Shown: positions 20,953-31,300, counted from the first letter of the stretch. The stretch: DNA of 64,000 bases from an uncultured Pelagibacteraceae bacterium (GCA_902550635.1 CACCZY010000001.1:1-64000); one strand, 5' to 3'. Notes: generated from the sequence alone by a model not told the origin. Translations and numbers: made by a program.

Positions 20953-22630
20953 TGTCTAAATTTTTATTATTTTTCTTAATATCTAAAAGTTTAGCATCTG
21001 GAAATAACTCTTTAATTTTTTTATATAATGGAGTTACTTTAAATGCATTAATTTCCTTATCTATTAATTTTTTTTTATTATCTTTAATCGATAAATTACC
21101 CTTTTCTTTAGAAAGTGTAATTATCCATCTTTCATTAGTCCATTCAAAAAGTTTTTTTGTAATATCTTTTATAAAATTTTTTGCAAGTTTATCATTAAAA
21201 GATATTTCTATTCTTTTATTTTCAAACTTCACTAAATTAACGTTACTTTCTAATTCATATTTTAATTGCATTTCTTTTTTTTCATCACATTTTTTTATTA
21301 AATCGCTAAAAGATTTAATTTCATCTTGAATAGAAGAAAAATTTTTAATATTTTTTTCAATATTTTCTTCTTGAGTATAGTTTTTTATTTGATTAATTGG
21401 TCCATTTTTGTTTATTTCTAAATTTGATATTTCCTCTTCTGGTTTTTCAATAGTATCTAAAACTTTGTCCTGAGTTTTTAATTGAATGTTGTCTTTTTTT
21501 GTGTTTGTTTCATTAATAAAATTATTGTCAACTAAATACAAAAGTCTTATCAAAAACATTTCGATGGATATGTTCTGATCCGATACAATATCTAATTCAC
21601 TTAATGTTTTAATTGTAAATTGCCAAAATAAAAGAATACTTTTTTTGTCTAAAGAGCTTGAGATTCTTTTTATTTCATTAAATTCAGTATTATTTAATGC
21701 AAAATTAGAGTTTTCTACATTTAAAAATTGAATATTTTTAAAATAATAAAGAATTTCTAAAAAATCATTTAAAAAAGTTTTTGGATTGACTCCTTGCTCG
21801 TATATCTTTCTATAAAACTCTAAAGTTTCTTTTTCATTTCCATTAAAAATAAGATTAATTAACTCAATAAGTTTCGATCTATCAAAATATCCAAAAATTT
21901 TTTGAGCATACTCTAAACTAATCTCATCATCGTTATCCCTGGTTACGATTGCCCTGTCTAATAAAGATAGACTATCTCTGACCGATCCTTCAGATATTTT
22001 AACTATTAATTTTAAAGCTTCGTCACTTATATTTCCTTTTTCTTTATCAGAAACAATTTTGATATAATTAAATAATTCTTCTGCATTTATTCTTGATAAA
22101 TCAAATCTCTGACATCTTGATATAATCGTTACAGGAATTTTTCTTATTTCTGTTGTCGCAAATATAAATTTTAAATACTCGGGTGGTTCTTCTAAAGTCT
22201 TAAGCAATGCATTAAATGCTTGTTTGCTTAGCATATGAACTTCATCAATTATAAAAATTTTATATTTGGCAATTGAGGGACCATATCTAGAAAATTCAAT
22301 TAAATCTCTAATATCATCAACTCCGGTTTTGCTCGCAGCATCCATTTCAAGAACGTCTAAATGATTTGAATCTCTTATTGATTTACAATTTTCACACAAA
22401 TCTTCTTTACAAATTTTTTCAAATCCATTTTTACAATTTAAAGATTTTGCTAAAATCCTGGCTATTGTTGTTTTGCCAACTCCTCTGATTCCAGTAAAAA
22501 GATATGCGTTAGAAGTCTTTTTTGTTTTTATTGAGTTGATTAGTGTACTAACAATGACTTCTTGACCAATCAAATCTTCAAATACTTGGGGTCTATATTT
22601 TAATGCTAATACTTTTGATTTATTTGACAT
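20945..22630 (-). CDS. dnaX: DNA polymerase III subunits gamma/tau
   Basis: MSNKSKVLALKYRPQVFEDLIGQE; GVGKTTIARILAKSLNC; IDEVHML. The track ORF starts at 22657, but its first 9 codons fall in the SRP RNA 5' flank. Confidence 0.95.
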   Translation of the reverse strand: MSNKSKVLALKYRPQVFEDLIGQEVIVSTLINSIKTKKTSNAYLFTGIRGVGKTTIARILAKSLNCKNGFEKICKEDLCENCKSIRDSNHLDVLEMDAASKTGVDDIRDLIEFSRYGPSIAKYKIFIIDEVHMLSKQAFNALLKTLEEPPEYLKFIFATTEIRKIPVTIISRCQRFDLSRINAEELFNYIKIVSDKEKGNISDEALKLIVKISEGSVRDSLSLLDRAIVTRDNDDEISLEYAQKIFGYFDRSKLIELINLIFNGNEKETLEFYRKIYEQGVNPKTFLNDFLEILYYFKNIQFLNVENSNFALNNTEFNEIKRISSSLDKKSILLFWQFTIKTLSELDIVSDQNISIEMFLIRLLYLVDNNFINETNTKKDNIQLKTQDKVLDTIEKPEEEISNLEINKNGPINQIKNYTQEENIEKNIKNFSSIQDEIKSFSDLIKKCDEKKEMQLKYELESNVNLVKFENKRIEISFNDKLAKNFIKDITKKLFEWTNERWIITLSKEKGNLSIKDNKKKLIDKEINAFKVTPLYKKIKELFPDAKLLDIKKNNKNLDNE

Positions 22631-22644
22631 TCTTAAAATTAATA

Positions 22645-22732
22645 GGAGACTAATCAACCCAAGAAACGATGGTTTGAGCTGCTCAGTTTCCTGCCTAACT
22701 CGGTAGACCTCGGTCTTGCCTGTTTAGCCTCC
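22645..22732 (-). ncRNA. ffs: SRP RNA (4.5S-like)
   Basis: Minus-strand apical domain GTTAGG-CAG-GAAA-CTG-AGCAGC matches SRP domain IV; terminal stem GGAGGCTAA/TTAGTCTCC; adjacent to dnaX as expected. Confidence 0.85.
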
Positions 22733-22782
22733 AGACTTATTGTACTAAATGATTTTAAATCTACAAGAAAACTAATAAATTA

Positions 22783-23610
22783 TTATTTTTTCCTAAATTT
22801 GCTAGCTTCATATACTCCTAATACGTGAAAATCTAAAGTGTGAAGTCCAAGCTCTTCTAGAGATTTTTTAACTTTCTCATCTTGAATATGGCCTTCTAAA
22901 TCAAGTAAAAAAAAATACGATGAAAAACTATTTTTTTCTGGATAACTTTGAAGCTTAGTCAGATTTACACCATTAATTGCAAATCCAGACAAAGCTGAGT
23001 AAAGAGCAGCTGGTTTGTCTTTTAATTTAAACAAAAGAGAAGTAATGTAATTTTTATTTTGCTTTTCTGGTTCAAAAATTTCTTTTCCAAATAAAATAAA
23101 TCTAGTTGTATTATCTTTTTCGTCTTGAATATTTCTTTTTAAAATATTCAAATCATATATTTTAGAACTTAATTCAGATGCTATAGCAGCATTATTTTTT
23201 GATTTACTTTCTGATACAAACTTTGCACTTCCTGCTGTATCCGCTCTAACATTTTCATTAAAATTATTTTTTTTTATAAAACTTGATGACTGGGAAAGTG
23301 CTTGAGCATGTGAAAATATTTCTGTTATATCTTCAATTTTAGCGCCTTTAAGAGCCATAAGATGATGATTAATCGGAAAAAAGTGTTCTGCATAAATATT
23401 TAATTTATATCGAAAAATTAAATACTCGACGCCAATGTTTCCTGTAGTTTTATTTGATTCTGGAATTAAAGCCTTAATATTATTATCTCTTGATGCCTTC
23501 TCAAAACATTCATCAAAAGTTTTGCAAGCAATTGTTTCAATTCCTGGATAATTTTTTTGTGCACAGGCCTCGCTGTAACTTCCAGAAATTCCTTGATAAA
23601 CAATCTTCAT
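22783..23610 (-). CDS. pheA: Prephenate dehydratase
   Basis: YQGISGSYSEAC, ADTAGSAKFVSE, NTTRFILFG, ACT-domain LKDKPAALYSALSGFAINGVNLTKLQSYP. Confidence 0.95.
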   Translation of the reverse strand: MKIVYQGISGSYSEACAQKNYPGIETIACKTFDECFEKASRDNNIKALIPESNKTTGNIGVEYLIFRYKLNIYAEHFFPINHHLMALKGAKIEDITEIFSHAQALSQSSSFIKKNNFNENVRADTAGSAKFVSESKSKNNAAIASELSSKIYDLNILKRNIQDEKDNTTRFILFGKEIFEPEKQNKNYITSLLFKLKDKPAALYSALSGFAINGVNLTKLQSYPEKNSFSSYFFLLDLEGHIQDEKVKKSLEELGLHTLDFHVLGVYEASKFRKK

Positions 23611-23613
23611 AAT

Positions 23614-24351
23614 TTAATTCTTATATGACATTATTTTTTTAATATCTATATAATCTTGCATTGTATCTATTCCTATTGGAGCTTCATCTATTAATTTAAC
23701 ATGAATTTTTATATTATTTTCCAAAGCTCTCATTTGTTCAAGTTTAAGCATCTTTTCTTTTTTTGATTGTTTTAAATTAACAAATTTTTTAAGTGTTTCA
23801 ATTTTGTACTGATATATGCCTATATGATGATAAACATTTGTTTCGCTCTTACTAAAGCTTCTATTAAAATCTAAAGCAAGTGAAAAATCTTTTTTCTTTA
23901 GGTTTTCCGAAGTTTTAACTTTAACTATATTATTATCATTAAGTTTGCCTTCAGAGACTATATTGGCCGCTAAAGTTCCTAAATCCAGATTATTTAAAGT
24001 TACATAAGAGTTTAGCCTTTTAATATCCTCTGGATTAATCAATGGTTCATCTCCCTGTAAATTAATTACATATTTAATATTTTTTAAATTTAATTTAGAA
24101 ACAGCTTCGAAAATCCTATCTGATCCACTGTTGTGTCCTTTTTGAGTCATTATGCAATTTCCACCATTTTTTTTAACCTCTTCATAAATTGCCTCATCTT
24201 CTGTTGCCACATATACCTTGCCTAGATCTACTTTTTCAGCTCTTTTGAATACAGTGGTTATTATTGTATTATTGTTTAATTTTAAAAGAGGTTTTCCCGG
24301 TAGCCTTTTAGCGGCCATTCTAGAGGGTATAATGATCACTGTCCTAGACAT
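23614..24351 (-). CDS. kdsB: 3-deoxy-manno-octulosonate cytidylyltransferase
   Basis: IIPSRMAAKRLPGKPLL, GHNSGSDRIFE, NLQGDEPLI motifs. Confidence 0.96.
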   Translation of the reverse strand: MSRTVIIIPSRMAAKRLPGKPLLKLNNNTIITTVFKRAEKVDLGKVYVATEDEAIYEEVKKNGGNCIMTQKGHNSGSDRIFEAVSKLNLKNIKYVINLQGDEPLINPEDIKRLNSYVTLNNLDLGTLAANIVSEGKLNDNNIVKVKTSENLKKKDFSLALDFNRSFSKSETNVYHHIGIYQYKIETLKKFVNLKQSKKEKMLKLEQMRALENNIKIHVKLIDEAPIGIDTMQDYIDIKKIMSYKN

Positions 24352-24364
24352 AAATTTTATAAAC

Positions 24365-24381
24365 CTGCGTCCTACGGACGC
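24365..24381. repeat. Perfect 7-bp inverted repeat TGCGTCC-TAC-GGACGCA
   Basis: Direct reading; GC-rich dyad in the divergent kdsB/cytochrome c intergenic region. Confidence 0.9.
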
Positions 24382-24441
24382 AAAATATTTATTAAGAATT
24401 TTTTATAATAAAGTGTTATACGTGAAACATAAAATAAATAA

Positions 24442-24978
24442 ATGAATTCATTTGAAATTAACAAAATAATAGCTAGCATTTTACTGGTAGTATTGCTTGT
24501 TGTTAGTGTAAATAAACTTGGTGATATAGTATTTGAAGTTGAAAAACCAAAAATGGCTGCATATAAAGTTGAAGGTTTAGTTGCTACAGCTAAATCCACT
24601 ACAAATTCTAATACAGCCGAAGCAGTAGATGTTTCAGCTCTACTAGCATTAGGAAGTGTTGAAAAGGGAAAAAAAGTATTTAAAAAATGTGCTGCTTGTC
24701 ACTCAATAAATGCAGGTGGCGGAAACAAAATTGGACCAAAACTTTGGAATGTAATGTTTCGACCTGTAGGCGCAATAACGGATTATAAATACTCAAAAGC
24801 ATTATCTTCATATGGTAAAGAATGGACTTGGGAAGAAATGAATGGTTTTTTAATAAAACCAGCTAGCTGGATAAAAGGCAATAAAATGGGATTTGCTGGA
24901 TTAAAAAAAGAAGAAGATAGAGCATCAATATTGCTTTATCTTAATGAAAATAGTGATAGCCCTAAATCGTTACCTTAA
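24442..24978 (+). CDS. cycM: Membrane-anchored class I cytochrome c
   Basis: N-terminal TM; CAACHSINAGGGNKIGPKLW heme-binding motif. Confidence 0.88.
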   Translation: MNSFEINKIIASILLVVLLVVSVNKLGDIVFEVEKPKMAAYKVEGLVATAKSTTNSNTAEAVDVSALLALGSVEKGKKVFKKCAACHSINAGGGNKIGPKLWNVMFRPVGAITDYKYSKALSSYGKEWTWEEMNGFLIKPASWIKGNKMGFAGLKKEEDRASILLYLNENSDSPKSLP

Positions 24979-25902
24979 TTTTCCAAAGCAATATAACAGT
25001 ATACTTTTTTGAACATGTACTCTGTTAAAAGCTTGTTGCCAAACCTTAGACTGTTTTCCTAGAAAAACATCTTCTGAAACTTCATTTCCTCTTGGAAGAC
25101 AATGTAAAAATATCGTTGAACTTTTTTTTGTTTTTTTCATTAAGCTTGAATTAATTCTATAATTTTTGAAATCTTTATTTTTTTTTAATTTATTAATTCT
25201 ATCATTTAAAGAAACTACTTTATCAGAAAATATTACATCCGCATTTTCAACTGCTTTTTTAGGATCATCAAAAAAATTAATTTTTCTTTTATTTTTTTTA
25301 ACCCAATCCATAACAAATTTAGGAGGTCTATAGCTCTTAGGACATCCAACATTCAAATTGAATTTAAGTTTTACTGAGGTAGCTATTAAACTGTTTAAAA
25401 CATTATTAGTATCACCTATCCAACATATATTTAAATTTGATATAGGTTTTTTTTTGATTTCTTCTACGGTAAATATATCAGAAAGAACCTGGCATGGATG
25501 GGAGCTTGGACTTAATAAGTTGATTATTGGAATAGTTAAATTTTTACTAAAATTTTCAATTTTTTTATCACTATCTGTTCTAATCATAAAACCATCACCA
25601 TAAGTTGACAAAATCTTAGCGGTATCCGCTAAAGTTTCTCCACCTTTTCCTAAATGTAATTCATTTGCTTTGATAGTTATTGATCGACCTCCTAATTGAG
25701 CTATTGAAAGATGAAAGCTCAGACGAGTTCTAGAACTTTGTTTTTCATACATTTGAATCAATAATTTTCCCTTTAATGGCTTGTCTTTATCAACATCGAG
25801 GGTACTTAACTTTTTTCTTTTGTTTTTTCTTTTTTTTGCATCATTCAATATTTTTCTTAAATCTTTAGCGGATATATCTTTAAGATTAATAAAGTTTTTC
25901 AT
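24970..25902 (-). CDS. argF: Ornithine carbamoyltransferase
   Basis: EKQSSRTRLSF, HPCQVLSDI, FLHCLPRGNEVSEDV motifs. Confidence 0.96.
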   Translation of the reverse strand: MKNFINLKDISAKDLRKILNDAKKRKNKRKKLSTLDVDKDKPLKGKLLIQMYEKQSSRTRLSFHLSIAQLGGRSITIKANELHLGKGGETLADTAKILSTYGDGFMIRTDSDKKIENFSKNLTIPIINLLSPSSHPCQVLSDIFTVEEIKKKPISNLNICWIGDTNNVLNSLIATSVKLKFNLNVGCPKSYRPPKFVMDWVKKNKRKINFFDDPKKAVENADVIFSDKVVSLNDRINKLKKNKDFKNYRINSSLMKKTKKSSTIFLHCLPRGNEVSEDVFLGKQSKVWQQAFNRVHVQKSILLYCFGKLR

Positions 25903-25904
25903 AT

Positions 25905-27071
25905 TTATTTATACTCTTTACAAACTTTACTTATAATCTTTAAAGCTAAATCAATTTCATTTTTTTTAACATTTAAAGGCGGTAAAATTCTTATTACATT
26001 TTCAGCTGCTCTAATTGTTAATAAATAATTTTTTTCCAAAGATTTAATAAACTTCGATTGATCAAAATTTAATTGTATTCCGATTAATAAACCTTTGCCT
26101 CTAATTTCTTTAATAATATTGGGATAATCTTTTTTAATTTTATTTAATTCTTTGTAAAAATATTTTGATATTTTTTTTAAATTATTAAGAAATCCTTTTT
26201 TTAAAATTTGATCCAAAACAGCATTACCAACGCACATTGCCAGCGGATTCCCTCCAAAAGTAGAGCCGTGTGTACCAGGTGACATTGCAAATGCGACTTT
26301 TTTTGTCATTAACACTGCCCCTATTGGAAATCCACCCCCAATTCCTTTTGCAATAGGGACGATATCAGGTTTAACTTTTGAGTTTTCAAATGCAAAAAAA
26401 TTTCCAGTTCTACCGATTCCACATTGCACTTCGTCTAATATTAAAAGAATTTTTTTTTTATTACAAATTTTTCTTAGTTCTCTCAAGCACCAATCTGGTA
26501 TCACTTTAATACCACCTTCTCCCATTATAGGCTCAACCATAATTGCTGCTGTCTTATTTGTAATAGATTTTTTTAAAGATTTGTGATCTCCAAATCTAAA
26601 GTGGTCAAAACCTGCAACTGTTGGTCCAAATCCTTCAGTCATTTTTTTTGATCCACTTGCAAATATTGCTGCGATAGTTCTTCCATGAAATGAATTTTTT
26701 ACACATAAAATTCTATTTTTGTGTGGTTTGCCCTTGGAATAAAAATATCTTCTTGCGATTTTTATTGCTGCTTCAGTTGCTTCAGTTCCTGAATTTTGGA
26801 AAATAACATAATCAGCAAAAGTTTTTTGAGCAAGTCTTTTAGCAAGTTTTTCTCCTTCGGGAATTATAAATGCATTTGATACATGCCATACTTTTCTAGC
26901 TTGTTTATTAATAGCTCTAATTAGCTTTGGATTTGCATGACCTAGTGAATTAACTGCTATTCCTTGTACAAAATCTAAATATCTTTTTCCATTTAATGCA
27001 TAAAGAAAACTTCCTTTTCCTTTTTTAAATGCAATTTTTCTTCTATTGTAATTTCTTGCTAAAGCGCTCAT
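25905..27071 (-). CDS. argD: Acetylornithine aminotransferase
   Basis: LDEVQCGIGRTG, HGSTFGGNPLAM motifs. Start set at MSALARNYNRR, 1 nt after the upstream TGA; the track start (27116) would overlap the permease gene. Confidence 0.94.
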   Translation of the reverse strand: MSALARNYNRRKIAFKKGKGSFLYALNGKRYLDFVQGIAVNSLGHANPKLIRAINKQARKVWHVSNAFIIPEGEKLAKRLAQKTFADYVIFQNSGTEATEAAIKIARRYFYSKGKPHKNRILCVKNSFHGRTIAAIFASGSKKMTEGFGPTVAGFDHFRFGDHKSLKKSITNKTAAIMVEPIMGEGGIKVIPDWCLRELRKICNKKKILLILDEVQCGIGRTGNFFAFENSKVKPDIVPIAKGIGGGFPIGAVLMTKKVAFAMSPGTHGSTFGGNPLAMCVGNAVLDQILKKGFLNNLKKISKYFYKELNKIKKDYPNIIKEIRGKGLLIGIQLNFDQSKFIKSLEKNYLLTIRAAENVIRILPPLNVKKNEIDLALKIISKVCKEYK

Positions 27072-27072
27072 A

Positions 27073-27885
27073 TCAACTTTTAATTTTATATCCTCTCTTC
27101 CATAAAATCCAAGCACAGAACCATAATATTACAAAAATTATAGATAAATAAATTAAACCAAATCTTATTGATCCATCATATACTTGTATAAAAGCAAATC
27201 TAAATCCATCTATCATATGAAAAAATGGGTTAAAAAAACTAAGTTTTTCTAAAAAACTTGGTAATCTTTCAACTGAATAGAATGTTCCAGATAAAAAACT
27301 TAAAGGTACTATAAAAAAGTTAGTTACAGTGCTCATGTGATCGAATTTATCTGCCCACAGACCAGCTATTAGTCCGGCTGAAGCCAAAATAAAACTAGTT
27401 AAAAAAAGGTATATAAAAAAATATGAGTAACTTAAAATTTTTATTTCAATAAAAAAAGAAAAAGCTATTATTGATAACAAAGATATAGTTAAAGCTCTGG
27501 TTGTGGCAGCTAAAATAAGAGAAGTGGTAATTTCTAAAGCAGACAAAGGGCTACCAACAACATCTACAATATTTCCCATCATTTTACCCATGAGAATTGA
27601 GGACGAAGTATGTGAGAAACTTTGTTGAACTACTTGCATCGCTATAAGTCCTGGTGCAAGAAATTCAATAAAAGGTACACCTAAAACTAATCCTTTGTTT
27701 GGTCCAATTGCTAGAGATATTACAAGTAAAAATAGAAATGCAGTAACTACTGGCCCAAGAACTGTTTGTCCAAATACTATCAAAAATCTTAATGTTTCTT
27801 TTTTATATAGCGTGTAAGAACCAACCCAATTAATTTTTCCAAATCTTCTTTTTCCAATTTTATAATCTTTTTTTAATTCAACCAT
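27073..27885 (-). CDS. ABC-2 type transporter permease
   Basis: Six TM segments; FLAPGLIAMQVVQQSF, LSGTFYSVERLP, FNPFFHMIDGFR. Confidence 0.88.
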   Translation of the reverse strand: MVELKKDYKIGKRRFGKINWVGSYTLYKKETLRFLIVFGQTVLGPVVTAFLFLLVISLAIGPNKGLVLGVPFIEFLAPGLIAMQVVQQSFSHTSSSILMGKMMGNIVDVVGSPLSALEITTSLILAATTRALTISLLSIIAFSFFIEIKILSYSYFFIYLFLTSFILASAGLIAGLWADKFDHMSTVTNFFIVPLSFLSGTFYSVERLPSFLEKLSFFNPFFHMIDGFRFAFIQVYDGSIRFGLIYLSIIFVILWFCAWILWKRGYKIKS

Positions 27886-28001
27886 CAGTAACTATTTAAT
27901 CTAAAATGTTAATAAATATTAAAAAAAACTTGTTTTAAATTTTTTTTTATGTGTATCTCCATATTGTATATAATAAATATAATACACAATATATAGATCT
28001 T

Positions 28002-28502
28002 ATGAGCTGGGACGATGAAAAAGTAGAAAAGCTAAAAGAGCTTTGGGGTAAGAAAACTGCAAGTGAAATAGCTCAAATTATTGGAAATGTAAGTAGAAAT
28101 GCAATTATCGGAAAAGCGCATAGATTAAATCTATCTATAAAATTACAATCAAGCAAAAATATAAAAAATAATTATATTAAACCAAAAGATAGTAGTGAAA
28201 AACAACTATTAAGAAAAGGTAGAAAATCAAAATTTAAATCTTTAATTATTGATAAAAATTTTGAGCCTGAAAATCCAAAAACTCTTGAAGAATTAGACAA
28301 CACTACTTGTAAGTGGCCAATTGGTCATCCCAATGAAAAAAATTTTTACTTTTGTGGAAGAACATCATTAAAAGATTTTTCATATTGTAAGTTGCATTTA
28401 CTTTATGCTTTTCAACAAAAAAACGACAAAAAAGAAAATGTTATTATTAACAAAGAGGATGGGGTACCAAAATTTTTAGCAAAAAAAATTAAATCTGCTT
28501 AG
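28002..28502 (+). CDS. gcrA: GcrA-family cell cycle regulator
   Basis: MSWDDEKVEKLKELWGKKTASEIAQIIGNVSRNAIIGKAHRLNL; C-terminal CKWPIGHP...FCG. Start moved to MSWDDE from track start 27951. Confidence 0.93.
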   Translation: MSWDDEKVEKLKELWGKKTASEIAQIIGNVSRNAIIGKAHRLNLSIKLQSSKNIKNNYIKPKDSSEKQLLRKGRKSKFKSLIIDKNFEPENPKTLEELDNTTCKWPIGHPNEKNFYFCGRTSLKDFSYCKLHLLYAFQQKNDKKENVIINKEDGVPKFLAKKIKSA

Positions 28503-28504
28503 AT

Positions 28505-28753
28505 TTAATTACTTAAAATTTTTTTTTTAATATTTATAAATTCCTTTTTTGTTATAACTCCTTTTTTTTTCATTTCGTTTGCTTCTTTTAATTGATTTAA
28601 AATATCATTTTTTGAATAATTTAAAGTTTGATTTATGTTATTTGAACTAATGTTTTTTTTTAATTCAATGTTTGATTTAATACCTCTAAAAGATATATAA
28701 ATAACAAAAGCTAGAATAAAAAAAATTAATGTGTATATCGTATAAGTAATCAT
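28505..28753 (-). CDS. Small TM protein with SHOCT-like C-terminus
   Basis: N-terminal TM; LKEANEMKKKGVITKKEFINIKKKIL. Start MITYTIY avoids overlap with the upstream gene. Confidence 0.7.
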   Translation of the reverse strand: MITYTIYTLIFFILAFVIYISFRGIKSNIELKKNISSNNINQTLNYSKNDILNQLKEANEMKKKGVITKKEFINIKKKILSN

Positions 28754-28755
28754 CT

Positions 28756-29706
28756 TTAAATTTTTTTTGAAAATTCGCCACCATCTCTCCACATATGAGC
28801 ATATTTTTCTACCTCTTTTACAAAATAACTTGTGGAATCTAAATTAAAATCTTTTTGATTTTTATATTTATTAGACAAAATATTATCATATTTTAATATT
28901 TTAAATTGATCTAAAGTAATAATTGGTTTTGGAAAATACTCTAAAAATATACTTGAATATTTTCCAATAAAATTAGGCAAAGAAATTAGAAGTCTTTTTT
29001 TATTAATTAATTTTAAAAGTTCTTTTATTATATTTTCAAAAGTTAAGATTTCGGGTCCTGCACATTCAATCGTTTCGGAAAATATTTTTTTTTTAATAAT
29101 TTCAGAAATTATGTTTGTAAGGTCTGAACAAAAAATTGGTTGAAATTTAGTTTGGCCTTTGTAATAAAGAGGAAAAAAAGGCAGTAAGTTTAGCATCGTC
29201 ATGAACTTAGTGGTAAATTTGTCATCTACTGAAAATACTACAGAAGGTCTTAATATAGTAGTATTTTCAAAATTTTTTTTTATAGCATTTTCACCATTTA
29301 ACTTACTTTTGGCATAATCTGAATCTTGCACTTTTTCGACTCCTAACGCAGACAAATGAATTAACTGTTCAACATTATTTTGTTTGCAATACTTGGAGAG
29401 GATGTAGGGAAATTTGACATGAATGTTTTCAAAAGAGTTAAGTTTATTGTTTTGATGTAAAATTCCAATTAAATTAATTACTACTTGTGCCTCTTGAGTA
29501 AGTCGATTTATTTTTTCAATATCAAAAATATTTGCCTCTACTATATCAATAAATCCAGGGTTGGCTTGCGTTTTTAAAATGTACCCATTTTTATGGGTAT
29601 TGCGAGTTACAGCAGTCACTCTAAAATTATCTTTTGTTAATTTTCTAATCAGATTTCTACCTATTTGACCCGAGGCGCCCCAAATTAGACAATTTTTTTG
29701 TTTCAT
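28756..29706 (-). CDS. NAD(P)-binding protein, NDUFA9-like extended SDR
   Basis: CLIWGASGQIGRNLIRKL; LIHLSALGV, YAKSKLNGE, LRPSVVF motifs. Confidence 0.85.
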   Translation of the reverse strand: MKQKNCLIWGASGQIGRNLIRKLTKDNFRVTAVTRNTHKNGYILKTQANPGFIDIVEANIFDIEKINRLTQEAQVVINLIGILHQNNKLNSFENIHVKFPYILSKYCKQNNVEQLIHLSALGVEKVQDSDYAKSKLNGENAIKKNFENTTILRPSVVFSVDDKFTTKFMTMLNLLPFFPLYYKGQTKFQPIFCSDLTNIISEIIKKKIFSETIECAGPEILTFENIIKELLKLINKKRLLISLPNFIGKYSSIFLEYFPKPIITLDQFKILKYDNILSNKYKNQKDFNLDSTSYFVKEVEKYAHMWRDGGEFSKKI

Positions 29707-29723
29707 ATATATATAATTAAAAT

Positions 29724-30335
29724 ATGAGCATTGATATTAAACTGTACAAGAATGATCTACCAGAAGATTTAGAATTAGGCAACTCGGTAGCTATTGATTG
29801 TGAATTTATGGGACTTCGTTTAGGAAGAGACCCTTTGTGTTTAATACAGATATCTACAGGAAAAAAAGACGCACACATTGTTCAGTTTGACAGAAAAAAT
29901 TACAATGCACCAAATGTGTGCAAAGTTCTTAATAATCCCAAAATTAAAAAAATTTTTCATTATGCTAGATCTGATATATCCTTTTTAAAACTTCATTTGA
30001 AAGTTGAAGTAGAAAATATTGAAGATACAAAAATTCAATCTAAATTAGCTAGATCATATACTGATAAACATGGTCTAAAAGATTTAGTTAAAGAGTTCAT
30101 AGGAATAGATATAAACAAACAAAAACAAAATTCAGATTTTGGAGGAAGTTTATCAGAGGCACAATTAAAATATTGTGCTAATGACGTAATTTATTTGCAT
30201 GAAATTAATAATAGGCTCAATGATATCCTCAAAAGAGAGAATAGAATAGAATTATACAAAAAATGTTTAAAATTTATTAATACAAGAGTTGATTTAGATT
30301 TAGCATCTTTTGTAGATGATATATGGGCCCACTAA
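29724..30335 (+). CDS. rnd: Ribonuclease D-like 3'-5' exonuclease, short form without HRDC
   Basis: AIDCEFMGLRLGRDPLCLIQIS; YARSDISFLKLHL; YCANDVIYLHEI (DEDD exonuclease). Confidence 0.92.
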   Translation: MSIDIKLYKNDLPEDLELGNSVAIDCEFMGLRLGRDPLCLIQISTGKKDAHIVQFDRKNYNAPNVCKVLNNPKIKKIFHYARSDISFLKLHLKVEVENIEDTKIQSKLARSYTDKHGLKDLVKEFIGIDINKQKQNSDFGGSLSEAQLKYCANDVIYLHEINNRLNDILKRENRIELYKKCLKFINTRVDLDLASFVDDIWAH

Positions 30336-31300
30336 TGAAAAAACAAAAATTAGACATTGGAAAAAAAACCTTACAAATTGAAATAGATTCATTAAAAAAA
30401 TTAAAAAACAACTTTCCAAAAAATTTCAATAAAGCTGTAGAAACTATAGTAAATTGTAAAGGAAAGGTTATAGTTTCAGGTGTAGGAAAAAGTGGAGCAA
30501 TAGGAGCAAAAATAAGCTCTACGTTAGCTTCTGTTGGAACTCCATCATTTTTTATAGATGCAAATTCATGCTCTCATGGAAACTTAGGAATGATTGATAA
30601 TAAAGACTGCTTAATTGTTATAAGTTTAAGTGGAATGTCAACCGAATTAAAAAATATTATTCAATACTCTAATAGAAGAAAAATTACATTGATAGCAATT
30701 GTATCAAAAAAAAATTCAATACTTTACAAAGCAGCGGATATAAAAATTTTATTGCCAGAAGTAAGAGAAGCAGATCATAATCAAATAGTTCCAACTAGTT
30801 CTACTATAATCCAGCTAGCAATTGGAGATGCACTTGCAGTTGCATCGATGAAATTTAGAAAATTTGACAAGTTAGATTTTAAAAAATTTCATCCTGGAGG
30901 ATCCTTATCGATCCAATTAAAAACTGTTGAAGATTTAATGATTACAGGAAAAAAAATACCATTTATAAATGAAAACAGAAACATGAAAAATGCATTAAAA
31001 ATTATATCTGAAAAAAAATTAGGTGTTTTAATAATAATCAATAAAAAAAAACAGATAAAAGGAATTATAACAGACGGTGATATTAAAAGAGCTGTACAAA
31101 AAAATCATAATTTACAGAAGTTAACAATTAAAAAAATTATGACAAAAAAACCTATTTGTGTTGATAAAAATATGTTGGCTGCAAAGGCACTATCAATTAT
31201 GAATGAAAAAAAAATAACCAGTTTATGTGTTACTAATAAAATGAAAAAAACTATAGGTTTAATTCATATACATAATATTTTAGCTGGTGGTATTAAATAA
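30335..31300 (+). CDS. kdsD: Arabinose-5-phosphate isomerase (KpsF/GutQ family)
   Basis: SIS domain GVGKSGAIGAKISSTLASVGTPSFF; two CBS domains. Start at 30335 (TAATG overlap) preferred over 30323. Confidence 0.92.
   Translation: MKKQKLDIGKKTLQIEIDSLKKLKNNFPKNFNKAVETIVNCKGKVIVSGVGKSGAIGAKISSTLASVGTPSFFIDANSCSHGNLGMIDNKDCLIVISLSGMSTELKNIIQYSNRRKITLIAIVSKKNSILYKAADIKILLPEVREADHNQIVPTSSTIIQLAIGDALAVASMKFRKFDKLDFKKFHPGGSLSIQLKTVEDLMITGKKIPFINENRNMKNALKIISEKKLGVLIIINKKKQIKGIITDGDIKRAVQKNHNLQKLTIKKIMTKKPICVDKNMLAAKALSIMNEKKITSLCVTNKMKKTIGLIHIHNILAGGIK

Noticed and set aside
21280-21345. A-rich slippery-looking tract in dnaX (GATGAAAAAAAAGAA on minus strand), possible programmed frameshift as in E. 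coli dnaX
   Set aside because: A-runs of this length are everywhere in this genome; no supporting Shine-Dalgarno/stem-loop pattern was evident.
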